Below are positions 7,887 through 18,460 of a stretch of DNA of 64,000 nt, piece after piece; within the stretch, counting starts at the first letter, position 1, and every line of letters starts with the position of its first letter. The DNA comes from Erodium maritimum (Eukaryota; Streptophyta; Magnoliopsida; Geraniales; Geraniaceae), in the NCBI GenBank assembly GCA_963921825.1, contig OY997596.1, forward strand, positions 13,831,001 to 13,895,000. Direction: 5' to 3'. The notes under the pieces were generated by a model. That model saw only the letters and a program-made list of their open reading frames with translations, was not told where the DNA came from and ran no database searches. Position numbers and translations under genes: made by a program.

Positions 7887-10800
7887 TATAATAACCACTC
7901 CCGGTCAACGCCAGTCAAACCTGCGAAAAACAGGAAAATTTAAATTTTTTGGCCAGGTACTTAAATGAACCTAAATTTGACCCCGAGGGTCATACCGGAC
8001 TTAAGTTGACCCTGATATCGACCAAAGTGAGTTCCGGGGGACTCAGGGCAACTTTCTGATCAATTTGGGAAATGTTGACTTTTCGTTGGAAAAGTCAACC
8101 GAGCGACGTTTTGGATCCAAAAAGCTTAGCCGTCGTCGCAACGGTCTTAGTTGAACCGTTTCCTTGTAGCCCGTCAAGTTTCGTAATTTCTTGGAAAAAG
8201 TGCCCGTTCGGGGCCCGAAACGTCCGATTTTCGCGAATTTGATTGGAAAATATCTAGGAGATATTTTCCAAAAGGTGTGGGACCCACCTTGCCACATGTC
8301 ACCAATGTGGTGGTGTTAGGTTTGTTGATGAAAACAAGAAGACACTAAAGGGGGGGGGGGGGGGGTGGTTCGGCCACTTTGAAAAAAAAGGAGAATTTGG
8401 GGTGTTTTTAGAAAGAGAAAGAAGAGAGAAGAAAGTGAGAGAAGAAGAGAAGGAAGCTAGGGTTTGGGTCACTATTCACGAGCATCAACCGTTGGATCGT
8501 CTCAACGTTCCAAGAATCGAACTCCCCTCGACGTTCTCTACGGTGAGCTACTATCCGATCGTCGTTTTGCTTAATTTCAAAAGTTAGGGTTTGGTTAAAA
8601 TGAGTAGTTTATGGTGGAAATGAGGTGTGGGAATTGTTAGAGACGTTTTGGAGACGTTTTGGAGGAAAGAGGCACGTTTTCCGGTGACCGGGAGCTCGGG
8701 GGGAGCTCCGGCCACCATGTGGGGTGGCTGGCCGGAGCTAGGGCCGGCCACCACCATGGTGGGCCGGGCCCATTTTGGCCCTAGCCACCCACGGCCAAGG
8801 TTTCCGGGTGGGGCCCACGTGCTCGGGTTTTGTGTTCGGGTGGTTTAAAACGTTCCCCGGGTCATTAATCTACAATCGGATCGAAATTTGGAATTAAAAG
8901 CTGAAAGTTGTAATTGACGGGTTTAGAAACTTTAAACGCTAATTAAATGACTCGGAAGTCGGAATTCGATTTCGTCGAGTGCCTAGGAACCCTTGAATTA
9001 TTCTAAGACCGTAGAAACAAAAACGGGAATTTTCGGAGCCCCGGAAGGGCGTTTCCAAAACCCGGGCAGATTCGCCATGTCGGGCGAATCGGGCTATTCC
9101 GGGTCCAATATCGACAATGTCGAGTAATTGGGAAGTTTGGGAGTGATCGACATTGTCGGGGTTACTTTTGGGCGTTAAGTTTATTAAATTCCAGTTTATG
9201 TCTGCGAACTTAAGGGTACTTAAAATTGTGTTCTTTTAGATCGTGCTGCAGACAGAGGGAAAGGAAAGCTAGATGAGTGACCAAGATCACGCCGGAGCTT
9301 ATTTTGTGTGGTTTTGGAGAAACATACGAGGTAGGGAAAAGTAGCCGGATCTCGGCCCTGACTAGGGAAAGTTAACAGTAGAAATGCATGTGACACTGGA
9401 GTGTCGTGGGTTAAGTAGGTTTATCGAATATTAGAAAGGTAGGCGACACCGGGTAGTGTCGTATGATTCGGGAACGTATCGAACATTAGAATTGCATGTG
9501 ACACTTAGTAGTGTCGTAGGAGCAGAGAACTTATCGATGTTAGAATTACTAGAGGCATATGACCATGCCCGGAGGTTGATTGTGAACTTATCGATATTAG
9601 AACTATTGGAGGCATTGGTTATGCCGGAGGTTGATTTTGTATTTTGTGTCTTGGGTGGCCATGAGTGCCCGTGTTTTACTGTTGTCTCTTGGGTGGCCAT
9701 GAGAGCCCGTGTTTTACTGTTGGTGTCTTGGGTGGCCATGAGTGCCCGTGGGGTTGTTGAACCCGTGTCCTTACTGTTGGTGTCTTGGGTGGCCATGAGT
9801 GCCCGTGGGGTTGTTGAACCCGTGTCCTTACTGTTGGTGTCTTGGGTGGCCATGAGTGCCCGTGGGGTTGTTGAACCGTGTCTTTACTGTTGGTGTGCCT
9901 TGGGAGGCCGTGAGTGCCTACGGGGTTGTTGAGCCCGTGAGTTACTGTTGGTGTGCCTTGGGAGGCCGTGAGTGCCTGTGGGGTTGTTGAGCCCGTGAGT
10001 TACTGTTGGTGTGTCTTGGGAGGCCGTGAGTGCCTGTGGGGTTATTGATCCCGTGAGTTATTGTCGGTGTGTCTTGGGTGGCCATGAGTGCCTGTGGAGT
10101 GTTGAACCTGTGTTGTTGCTGTTTGTTGAACTTGCTTGTGATTGTGATTGTGGTTACTGAGACAGGTCGACCGCCTGGCCTGACCGGGACTGGCAAAACG
10201 CGTGAGTGAGAGAGGTTACTGAGACAGGTCGACCGCCTGGCCCGACTTTGTGTCGGGGAAGCGCGTGAGTGAGAGAGGTTACTGAGACAGGTCGACCGCC
10301 TGGCCCGATAGGGATCGGAAAAGCGTGTGAGTGAGAGAGGTTACTGAGACAGGTCGACCGCCTGGCCTGACCGGGACTGGCAAAGCGCGTGAGTGAGAGA
10401 GGTTACTGAGCAGCTAGAGTGCGATCCTTTGTGATCTTGTTTGGTGTGTGATCCTTTGTGATCTTGGGTGTTGCGTGGTGGTCTGTCGTGTCTTTGGAGG
10501 ATGTCTTCGATCGTTGTGTCGGGTCTACTTTACGTGCTTGAGTGTTGAGTCGGTTGAGGAAAGTATCAGTGTGTGGCTGTCGGTTGGGTTACTTGAGTTT
10601 GGGGATAGTGATCCCCGGTGTAGAGTTGGTTGTTGGTGTTACCGGCATTGTCTGCTAAGTATGCCATAGTCAGTCTGTTATCCGTGGTGGTGAGCGAACG
10701 CTCACCCCTAACTGCTTTTCCTACAGGTACCGGTCGCAGGTTGGACTAGGTGAGCTTCTGAAGCTTGAAGAGCTAGGAGCGGGATTCTGGGTTTATTTCG

Positions 10801-10979
10801 AGTCTAGCGACGTATACCTTGCATTTTGTCCATTTGTTGGGACGTTCCTTTAAGTTGTAAATGTTTATTTTGATGAACAAACTGTGATTTTAAAGTGATT
10901 TATGTAAAAGGTTTCAAAATGTTTTATTGTTTTAAACGTTCGCGTCCTGAGTTCGGTTTACTGAAATTGGGGCGTGTCA
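7887..10979 (+). repeat. E2 3' LTR (3,093 bp)
   Basis: It begins TATAATAACC (the first G of the TG end is mutated to A) and ends GGGGCGTGTCA. It differs from the 5' LTR mainly by one extra unit in each minisatellite array, a run of about 16 Gs near 8350-8365 and scattered substitutions. A perfect hairpin with 11-bp arms GGAAAATATCT/AGATATTTTCC sits at 8245-8269. The intron-like pair is at 8543 and 9239, and the conserved hairpin GTGAGCGAACGCTCAC at 10690-10705. Confidence 0.93.
9644..10410 (+). repeat. Minisatellites A and B in E2 3' LTR
   Basis: About nine A units (9644-10110) and about four B units (10151-10410), one more of each than in the 5' LTR. Both LTRs are copied from one template at insertion, so the difference arose afterwards or during reverse transcription. 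Confidence 0.85.
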
Positions 10980-10984
10980 CCTGC
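10980..10984. repeat. Target site duplication of E2, right copy (CCTGC)
   Basis: It matches 2158-2162 exactly. Confidence 0.93.
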
Positions 10985-11510
10985 GCTGCTCGCGCTGCCA
11001 CCAGAAGTATACCTCATCCCTCAGCTGGAATGCGGCAATAGATACCCTCATGTGCTCATCTACGATCCCCGACGTGTCCAAGTTGCCGGTGATCTGTCCA
11101 AGCCACCTCTCGGCTGCCTCGGGGTCTGGCTCCCCAGAAAAGATAGGGGTACCCAACCTGAGGAAGTCCCTCAGTGCCTGGGCGGTGAAACTGTCGGCCT
11201 GACTCGGCTTGGCAGCAGCGGCTGCAGTGGCAGCAGGCACGGTCTCAGGTGTCAGTGTTGCAGTTTCCCTCTGGGCGCTGATCGTCGCGAGAACTGTGCG
11301 AACCACCTCCTCCAAAGGTGTCGCCTGGGTCGGAACTGCGACCGGAGGACCTGTGGGCGGTGGCCCTGATGGTCCAGGCTCATCTCTATCGTGCTCCTCA
11401 GAGGAAGCACCATGGGCACTCGCTGCCCCTGCCTGCTCAATGGTAGGTGGCTGCCTCTGGCCCCCAGCTGGGCGACCTCTAGTGCCTCTCAGAATGTTGG
11501 TACGAGCCAT
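10980..11510 (-). pseudogene. E1 gag, N-terminal half
   Basis: Open minus-strand frame of 177 codons from the ATG at 11510 (MARTNILRGTRGRPAGG). A Pro/Ala/Thr-rich N-terminus is followed by a capsid start with FLRLGTPIFSGEPDPEAAERWL and VYFWWQRE, the standard plant gypsy gag pattern (PxFxGxxDPxxAExWL). The frame ends at the E2 junction; the capsid continues at 2162 going down. Gag forms the virus-like particle. The start is chosen because it is the first ATG after the leader and the frame is clean from there. Confidence 0.9.
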
Positions 11511-12550
11511 GGCGCTTGTATCCGTTGCACGGATAAAGGCACATGCTCAGTTTCTCAATTTCGAATAAAGTGGCTCGCTTAAATCAATAACGTTCACACA
11601 CGTGTCATACGGGTCATACTCGGACCAACAGTATAATTAGTTTTAGTATAGTCATATATAATTTCATATAATCAGAGAAGTCCGCACACTTGTGCGTCTC
11701 ACAGAATCAATCACACAATTCAACCATCTCCCACAGGAGTCACAATTTCAAACAAGTCACACAAACAACATAACGGACCGACACACACCTCGGTCGGGTA
11801 TCTTCCCATAGCATGGGGTACAAGTCACACCACAAGACAATTCCACAGAGTCTCCGTACTAACTCATTTCCACAGGTTCTCAACACCTTTCTATTTCTAT
11901 CACAACATTCATGTCGATATCGCGTCGTTACAACCCGATTCAGACGTCCCCGAATCTCGTTGTAACCACTTGACATCCCCCTATCACGTTCGACTACAGT
12001 GGCGCCCCTGAGTCAACCCGTGATAGTACAAACACTTCAGTTTTGCAAAAATTTGGTCATGACCCGTTCGAATAATCCACTAACCATCCGCTTAAGCGGG
12101 ACATTCAATAAACAAACTGCACAAAGCATTCAGTACACATATCATAGAGCACAACGTTGCAACTATACACCGCGGGTCTCGGTAATTACTCGATCACCAC
12201 CCGGTCAAGTCAACATTTCGATTTAACCAATCACTCAACGGCCGACCAAGGAGGCAACCCACATCATGGTTACTCAACAACACGTCATAAACATTATCGA
12301 GCACCGCTCGTTAACCCAACCTCGATCTCAACCGATAGGCATAACAGTTCAACCAAAGCACATAGGTAACACATAGTAAGGCAAGACTCAAACAAGGCAC
12401 TTCAACATCCGAGACTCTTGTCGTCTCGAATCTATGCGTAGGAAATTTTCGACTTGCGTAACCGACAACTACGACTTTACCCACCTAACTCTACCCACCT
12501 AATTGACGTACGGTCCGAGGTTTTGAAAAACAATTTCAAAATGAAATCAG
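11511..12550 (-). other. E1 leader between PBS and gag
   Basis: About 1.04 kb without a convincing reading frame. It is moderately AT-rich with many ACA/CAA steps on the plus strand. I see no recognisable motif apart from its position between the primer binding site and the gag start. Confidence 0.7.
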
Positions 12551-12562
12551 GATCTGATACCA
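12551..12562 (-). other. E1 primer binding site
   Basis: The plus strand reads GATCTGATACCA, so the minus strand reads TGGTATCAGATC, three bases inside the LTR. It matches the initiator tRNA-Met site except for the last bases (AGC to ATC). Confidence 0.88.
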
Positions 12563-13164
12563 AATTGTCACGCCCCAAATCCGGTTTCTTGACCGGACTC
12601 GAGACGTGAACTCAAAAGTAATTAAATAGTAAAGACAAGAGAAATTAAATGAAATAAACCTCATAATTTTTGTTCCAAAATAACAATTTATCAATATATA
12701 TAACATGAGTCAACCGCTCAAATCCAAACAATTGAAAACATAGTTTAATAGAGAAAAAGGGTACGTCTGTAATACAAACATCACCTGGATCCTCAACGAG
12801 CTCCCGAGCACTGAGACGTCCTCTAGGCCTACTCATCAATGAAACTGGTAAAAACAGTAAACACGAAGGGGGTGAGCTTACGCTCAGTAGGAAAAAGTAG
12901 TAAAGGAAAAAGGACCCCCACTTTGACAACAAAATCCCCGATTAGTACGATTGCCCAAAAGACACCATAATTAGAGATCAACAAGAATTACAACACTTAA
13001 TAAAATTACAACTCAAAAAGGGATCAACGGGGATACAACTTAGTCACCAATAGAAACCAACTAAAGAAACACACGAGTACCGAAATATAGATAATTGAAC
13101 CACAAGAAATTGATCCACACACAAATCAAGACATCATACTTGAATGCCCCTCGGTCAAGATGTC

Positions 13165-13450
13165 CTCCCGGAAATGTCCTCGAAGGGACACATATCATCG
13201 GGGCTCCCGGAAATGTCCCCGAAGGGACACATATCATCGGGGCTCCCGGAAATATCCTCGAAGGGACACATATCATCGGGGTGAAACAAGTCTCTCCGGA
13301 ACACGTAGCATCGGAGTGAGACAACAATATACCATACCGGAATATCCCTCGGCCTAGGTCTTCCTGGAACACGTAGCATCGGAGTGAGACAACAATATAC
13401 CATGCCGGAATAACCCTCGGCCTAGGTCTTCCCGGAACATGTAGCATCGG
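13165..13450 (-). repeat. Tandem repeats in E1 LTR
   Basis: About three units of roughly 43 bp (CCCGGAAATGTCC, CGAAGGGACACATATCATCG), then about two units of roughly 64 bp around CCTCGGCCTAGGTCTTCC and ACACGTAGCATCGGAG. Related but diverged repeats occur at 42150-42600 in another copy of this LTR family. The short frames here are repeat artefacts. Confidence 0.8.
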
Positions 13451-13879
13451 GGTGAAACAACAATGTAAATATATCGGACCGGCATACCCCCCTCGGTCGG
13501 GTATCTTCCCGGAAATACCCTCGGGGCAAGTAAACAACAATACACAATACCAAACAAATCACAATACAACAAACTCATGTTGTCAAACCAAGCTTACCGG
13601 CATGACTTACCAACCACGTCCATCGGTCTATCACTCACCCGATCATATCACAAGGCACAATCATATAATCATTCCACACAATCACTCAACCAATCATGTC
13701 ACTAAGTAATCATTCATATCATGCTTATCATAATTCACCTAATTTAATAAGACTCTTATGTTAATCAAAACATGGAACATGCATCGACATTTGAAGACTA
13801 ATGATCACAATCCAATACAACCACAATCAATCCTAAGGCTTGACATGACCATTCTACTAGCACGACAATTTCCCATAAT

Positions 13880-14010
13880 TGAAAGCGATTCATCTAGTGA
13901 ATCACATCCTATATGCAAACTAAGACTCGTCCGGTTATTATTGTGATTGAAAGCGGTTATTCTAGTGAATCACATCCTATATGCAAACTAGGACCTTTCC
14001 GGTTATTATC
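13880..14010 (-). repeat. About 64-bp direct duplication in E1 LTR
   Basis: TCTAGTGAATCACATCC plus TATATGCAAACTA occurs twice in a row. Single or degenerate copies are at 16374-16400 and 43005-43100 in the related LTRs. Confidence 0.75.
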
Positions 14011-14152
14011 ATCATATATGCATACTATTAACATTCAATAATTAAAAGCGGAAATTTACTACTCTTCCCTACCTCAAGTTCTCCAAACGCTTAACCAAAG
14101 CTCAATCACACAACCGGCATGTAGTCCCCTCCTCCGAGCTCGAGTACACGAT

Positions 14153-14743
14153 CTAGGAACATGAATTAATACTAGAAATAAAGACTAAACCAGGGTGATT
14201 TAAGAGGAAAACATCTAAGTTAAAAACCCTCAAACAACGGTTCAAGATAACCTTTCGAAATACACGAAAAACACTTAAAAAGGACTCAAAAGGACCAAAA
14301 CTGGTCTGCCACGGTTCGGGTCACGGAGCCGTGACGTGTGCCGTCACGGTCTCCCTCACGGAGCCGTGACAGGAGACGTCTCCTGTCACGGTGCCCGTCA
14401 CGGATCCGTGACGGCCCAGACCCATTTCTTCCTTCTTCTTCCTCCAGCCTCCTTTCCACGAAATCAACATCAAAAACTTCATTTTTAACCATCCAAAACC
14501 TCCAAATCAGTCCAATAACTTCACTACTTCACTACCCAAAGAGGGATCATCAAAACAACAATTACCCAAGAGATTTCCAAACCAAAAACAACCAAAAACC
14601 ATTGATTCTTACATAAATCAATCATCTACTTCTCTAAAACATCACATAACAACATAAAACTCAAAAACCTAGCTAGTTCATGCATTTCTATGAAAACCCA
14701 TGACTTGAAATGAATTGAAAGTGGAGTTTAAGAGGTTACTTAC
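14153..14743 (-). other. Intron-like segment in E1 LTR (minus strand)
   Basis: The minus strand reads CCAAAG|GTAAGTAACC at 14743, a full match to the plant 5' splice consensus, and CATGTTCCTAG|ATCGTG ending at 14153. The 591-nt segment lies downstream of a purine-rich leader-like tract, in the same relative place as the GT..AG segment of E2. The sequence after the acceptor, ATCGTG, is shared with E2. Splicing itself is inferred. Confidence 0.5.
14304..14415. repeat. Cluster of CACGG..CCGTG palindromes in E1 LTR
   Basis: TCACGGAGCCGTGA at 14321-14334 and 14356-14369, and TCACGGATCCGTGA at 14398-14411, with half sites between. Equivalent clusters are at 16824-16907, 5791-5888 and (diverged) 43519-43533. 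Confidence 0.85.
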
Positions 14744-15110
14744 CTTTGGAATGATGAGATGAAAAGGATTTTGGGGGGTTTTTGAGAAGAGTTGATGAAG
14801 AACTTGGCTCAAGATTGCTTCTTTCTCCCTTTCTTCTTCTTCTGCAAGTCTCCTTTGTTTCTCCTCTTCTTCTTTTCTCTCTCTAAATTTCGGCTAGCAC
14901 AAGTGAAGTGGCTGAATTGTGCTCTCAATTACTTTAAAAACCTAAATTGATGAAATTCCATAATGCCCCTTAGGTCCAATTCTTCTATTTTGGCTTATGT
15001 GAGGGTAAATGGGTCTTTAGAGACCCATTTCTTCTTCTCCAAGCCACTAAGGACAAGTGTCCTAGTGGGGACCACTTAGCCCTTAGAAAAATCCAGCAAT
15101 TTCAATTTAA

Positions 15111-15345
15111 GGGTTAATATCATAGAGCACCACACAAGTATACACGTTTTTCAAATAACACACTATGTTACGATTTTTTCATGTGGCACACTTATGTACC
15201 AACAAATTATCAAAGTTTGTTGATACATAGGTGTGCCAGATGAAAAAATCGTTGATACATAGGTGTGCCACATGAAAAAAAATCATAACTTAGTGTGTTA
15301 TTTGAAAAACGTGTATACTTGTGTGGTGCTTTATGATATTAACCC
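15111..15345. mobile_element. 235-bp MITE, MULE type, 9-bp TSD
   Basis: Terminal inverted repeats GGGTTAATATCATAGAGCAC / mirrored at the right end, about 55 bp long, flanked by TCAATTTAA at 15102-15110 and 15346-15354. The middle carries further direct and inverted repeats around TTGATACATAGGTGTGCCA, so almost the whole element can fold back. The related solo LTR 15513-17616 lacks it at the equivalent place (17368-17390), giving an empty site. It has no coding capacity. A 9-bp duplication is typical of Mutator-like elements. Confidence 0.88.
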
Positions 15346-15512
15346 TCAATTTAATTTGTTTTAGTCGATAAAAAGTCTCCGTTTGACCGAATGTTGACTT
15401 TTCCACAATTACAGTCATTTGAAAGGAAACGACCCAATTAAGCTAACCGTAACGAAGGCTAAGCTTTTTGGGCCCCGGAAAGGTCCCGAATGACTCCCAG
15501 AGTCATCGGTTG

Positions 15513-17616
15513 TGTCACGCCCCAAATCCGGTTTTGACCGGACTCGAGACGTGAACTTAAAGTAATATACAATTAAAGCAATTCAAAGGAAACAAGTTTT
15601 AAAATAATACTTCAAAATTCATAAATACGATAAAATGAGTCAACAGCTCATAAAAACCAGTAATAAAGTGTTTAGTTCAAATAAACAGTACGTCGCTAGA
15701 CAATTAGACAAGACCCTCGCTGGCTCCCAAGCGCCGAGAGTCCCGCTAGCACAGATCCCGCTCAAGACCTGAAAAAAAACAAGGTAAGGGGTGAGCTTTT
15801 CACTCAGTAGGAAAAGTAGTTAAGGTTATGAACGTCCGTTCATCACCACGAGTAACCGTCCAATTAGGGCATACTAGCAAAGCATAACTACTAACAACGT
15901 CCACGACACATACCTCGGTCGTACGCCTTCCCGGACCACATAGCATCGGGGTAATGATCACACCATCCTCGTCCTCGATACCCTACACCGGCATACTCTC
16001 TCAATGTAGGTATCATACCAGACACACCTCCTCTTGGAACGCACATCAAGAGAATAACACGCATCACAATGCCATAGTTCGACCACGGTATACCAACTGG
16101 GCCCCCTCACCACAACATAACACATCAGTCTATCACTCACTCGACCATATCACAACCAATGATTCACATCACATCAATCACGGCACACTTTCCCAAACAT
16201 AGCAACAACATGATACACCGAGTATATCATAACAAGATTATCAACCTATCAACACTAAGTCACACATCGTGCATCTCAAACAAGGATCATGGCATTTCAA
16301 TCAACACACAACCTAAGGCTCGACATTGCCATTCTACCAGCACGACAATTTCCCATAATTGAAAGCGGTTATTCTAGTGAATCACATCCTATATGCAAAC
16401 TAAGTCACTTCCGATTGTTATTATTAACCTACATGCATACTAGTAACTTTCCGTAATTAAACCGGTATTTGCTACTTTCCCTATCTCAAAAGCAATCAAC
16501 TCCTAGCTGCTGAAGATCTGGCTAGCTTCCTCCTCCACTTCATGGGATCCAAGTGTCTCCTCCTCCGTCACGCTCGGGTCCAAAGTCTTGGATCACAAAA
16601 CAATTTGCGAATTAAGAGAAATTCACAAAGGTTTAAAAAAGAAAACATTCCTAATTTACCCCCAAAGGACTCGGTTATAGATAACCGTCCTAAACACTCG
16701 AAGTCCAACAAAATGGGCCCAAAAGGACCAATTTAGGTCTGTCACGGTTCGGGTTGCGGAGCCTTGACGGTCTCCGTAACGGATCAGACCACGGGTCCGT
16801 GGGCTGCGCCGTCACGGTTCTCCTCACGGAGCCGTGACTGACGCCGTCACGGTCTCCCTCAAGGAGCCGTGACGTCTCCCATCACGGTCTCCCTCACGGA
16901 TCCGTGACGGGTCTGGTACTATTCATCGTCTTCTTCCTCCAGCTTCGGTTTTCCACGAAAAACAACTCAAAAACTGCATTTTTGACCTTCCCAAACCTCC
17001 AAAACAGCTCCAAATTCGTCAATAATCCAATACCCATCATGGGTCTTCGTCAAGAATCAAGTGTTTTTAAAGAACTTTGAGTAGAATCAATCCAAAAAAT
17101 CAAGCATTTTCTTCCTCCTCAAGCTTCGAAGATTCTCTTCTCTCCCTTTTCTCTCTCTATATTCGGCCAACTAGTGCAAATGTCTTGAAATTGTTGTTTC
17201 CAAACCCTTAAAATCCCACTTTGTAATTACCCATTTGCCCTCCTTTGTCTAAAAGTCCTTTAAGTTCAAGTTTGGCGTATAGTGGTCATTCTCACCTTAT
17301 TTCTTCTCACCCAAGCCACTTTGGACACTTTTCCATGTGGGGACCACTCCTCTTCTTAGGAAAATCCAGCACAAGTTTAATTAATTCGTTTAGAACCAAG
17401 GTTTGACCGAAAATGACCGAAAGTTGACTTTTCCACAGTTATAGTCATTCGAAAGGAAACGGTCCAATTAAGCTAACCGTAATGATGGCTAAGCTTTTTG
17501 GGCCCCGGAAAGGTCCCGAATGACTTCCGGAGTCATCGGTTGACTTTTCCGGTAGAAAGTCAACTCTCGCCGAAAACCTCCGGTTCGACCGGGATCGACC
17601 GGGGGAGGTTCTTATA
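15513..17616 (-). mobile_element. Solo gypsy LTR nested in the E1 LTR
   Basis: It starts TGTCACGCCCCAAATCCGG and ends GGGGGAGGTTCTTATA (the CA end is mutated to TA). GGTTG flanks both sides (15508-15512 and 17617-17621), and the host LTR resumes afterwards. It is the same LTR family as its host. It carries the conserved hairpin (15791-15805) and palindromes (16824-16837 and 16894-16907). No internal region remains, as expected after LTR-LTR recombination. Confidence 0.9.
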
Positions 17617-17695
17617 GGTTGATTTTTCCGGCAAAAAGTCAAATTTCGCCAGGATTCACCGGTTTGATCGGGATCGACCGGAGGCGGTTCTTACA

Positions 17696-17869
17696 TCTCC
17701 TGTTATTGTGCTCGAGTTGTGGTTGATTTACAAGCTAGGGTCTATAACATAGAGGCACGAGTAGGGCAAGGGATGGAACAACTTAGAGTAATAATGCAAC
17801 CTCGGGGAATTGAGGCGAAGGATAGAGAATATGGAGCTTCGCAATGACTAATGTATGATTATTTTGGTA
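17696..17869. other. Flank of E1, no feature recognised
   Basis: About 170 bp between the outer LTR end and the transposase relic. TCTCC (17696-17700) is the expected right target duplication of E1, but the left copy is outside the window. Confidence 0.6.
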
Positions 17870-18460
17870 ATTATTAAATTTACGGCCCCAATCTTTTTAG
17901 GAGCGAGTTTCGGATGAGTCGGACCCTTTTCACTCGGGCAATGAAAGCGATTGTGGCACATGACGACTTCTTCCTTCAAAACAAGGACTCTTTCGTCCGC
18001 CTTACTTTATCTACGCAACAAAAATGCATTGGCTCCATATGAATGCTAGCGTATGAGTCCCTGGCCGGTTCATTGGAAAAATTAGTGTGAATGGGTGTGA
18101 GCACCATACTGGAATGTGTGCGACGGTTTTGCAAGGTCGGTGTTTATGTATTTATTGAAGACAACAAGATAGCACCTAATGTGGATGACCCGACCCAATT
18201 TTTGTAATCGGGATACATACGATGGTTTTCGAGCATGATTGGGAGTAAAAGAATTTCTCAACCGCGTGGAAATGTACATACAAACGCGTAGATCATTTGG
18301 ATCTTCCAGCCATAATTTTGGAAAATGTAGCGTCCTGTGATTTGTGGATTTGTCATGGTTATTGACACTCAGAGAATTGACTCTCAGAATGGCACGACAA
18401 GCGTACCGGTCATCAAGTAGTATTCGGGGTTTAGTCCGAGTTATCGTACTCAAGAGAACA
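17870..18460 (+). pseudogene. PIF/Harbinger transposase relic (HARBI1-like nuclease)
   Basis: Plus-strand conceptual translation, with several stops and frame changes, gives EFRMSRTLFTRAMKAIVAHD, DFFLQNKD, LSTQQKCIGSIM, LAYESLAGSLEKLV, VSTILECVRRFCK and, further on, LENVASCDLWICH. These match in order the plant PIF/Harbinger transposase pattern (RF.M.R.LF..I, LQKCTAAIR.LAYG, STALECLRRFC, ASYDLWIWH). The part with the first catalytic aspartate (LDCMHWEW) is scrambled or lost. No open frame survives; terminal repeats were not found. It is an old DNA transposon copy cut by its neighbours. Confidence 0.65.

Larger units (their letters stand above)
2163..10979 (+). mobile_element. E2: structurally complete, coding-dead Ty3/gypsy element
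   Basis: The element has a 5' LTR at 2163-5121, a PBS at 5125-5136, an internal region of only about 2.77 kb, a polypurine tract at 7871-7885 and a 3' LTR at 7887-10979, flanked by the CCTGC duplication. It lies inside E1 gag in opposite orientation. The two LTRs look nearly the same by eye, which suggests a fairly recent insertion. The internal region has no gag that I recognise and only collapsed pixels of pol: protease, integrase zinc region, integrase C-terminus and chromodomain-type tail. It is therefore a non-autonomous or strongly deleted copy whose cis signals are kept. Confidence 0.93.
1..17695 (-). mobile_element. E1: minus-strand Ty3/gypsy retrotransposon, left end outside window
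   Basis: Read on the minus strand from the right: LTR (17695 to 12566), primer binding site, about 1 kb leader, gag, protease, RT and RNase H, running off the window at base 1 before integrase. The LTR begins TG and ends CA in element sense. The coding order and the LTR family (shared with 41567-44597, whose internal part encodes integrase plus chromodomain-type tail) place it in the Ty3/gypsy chromoviruses, probably the long-LTR Tekay/Del type; that assignment is inference. It hosts three later insertions (E2, a MITE and a solo LTR), so it is the oldest layer of this block. The 3' LTR and its own target duplication are not visible. Confidence 0.9.
12566..17695 (-). repeat. E1 5' LTR, interrupted by a MITE and a solo LTR
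   Basis: On the plus strand it reads TGTCACGCCCCAAATCCGG at 12566 and ends GGCGGTTCTTACA at 17695. Without the solo LTR (15513-17616, plus one TSD copy) it is about 3.0 kb. Inside, in element sense: a TC-rich leader-like tract (14820-14885), an intron-like segment (14153-14743), palindromes, tandem repeats and the conserved hairpin (12872-12886). The sequence from 17622 continues that left at 15512, which proves the interruption. Confidence 0.9.

Noticed and set aside
8347..8366. Run of about 16 Gs as a quadruplex element
   Set aside because: A single homopolymer that is much shorter in the sister LTR (2646-2657); more likely slippage or sequencing uncertainty.
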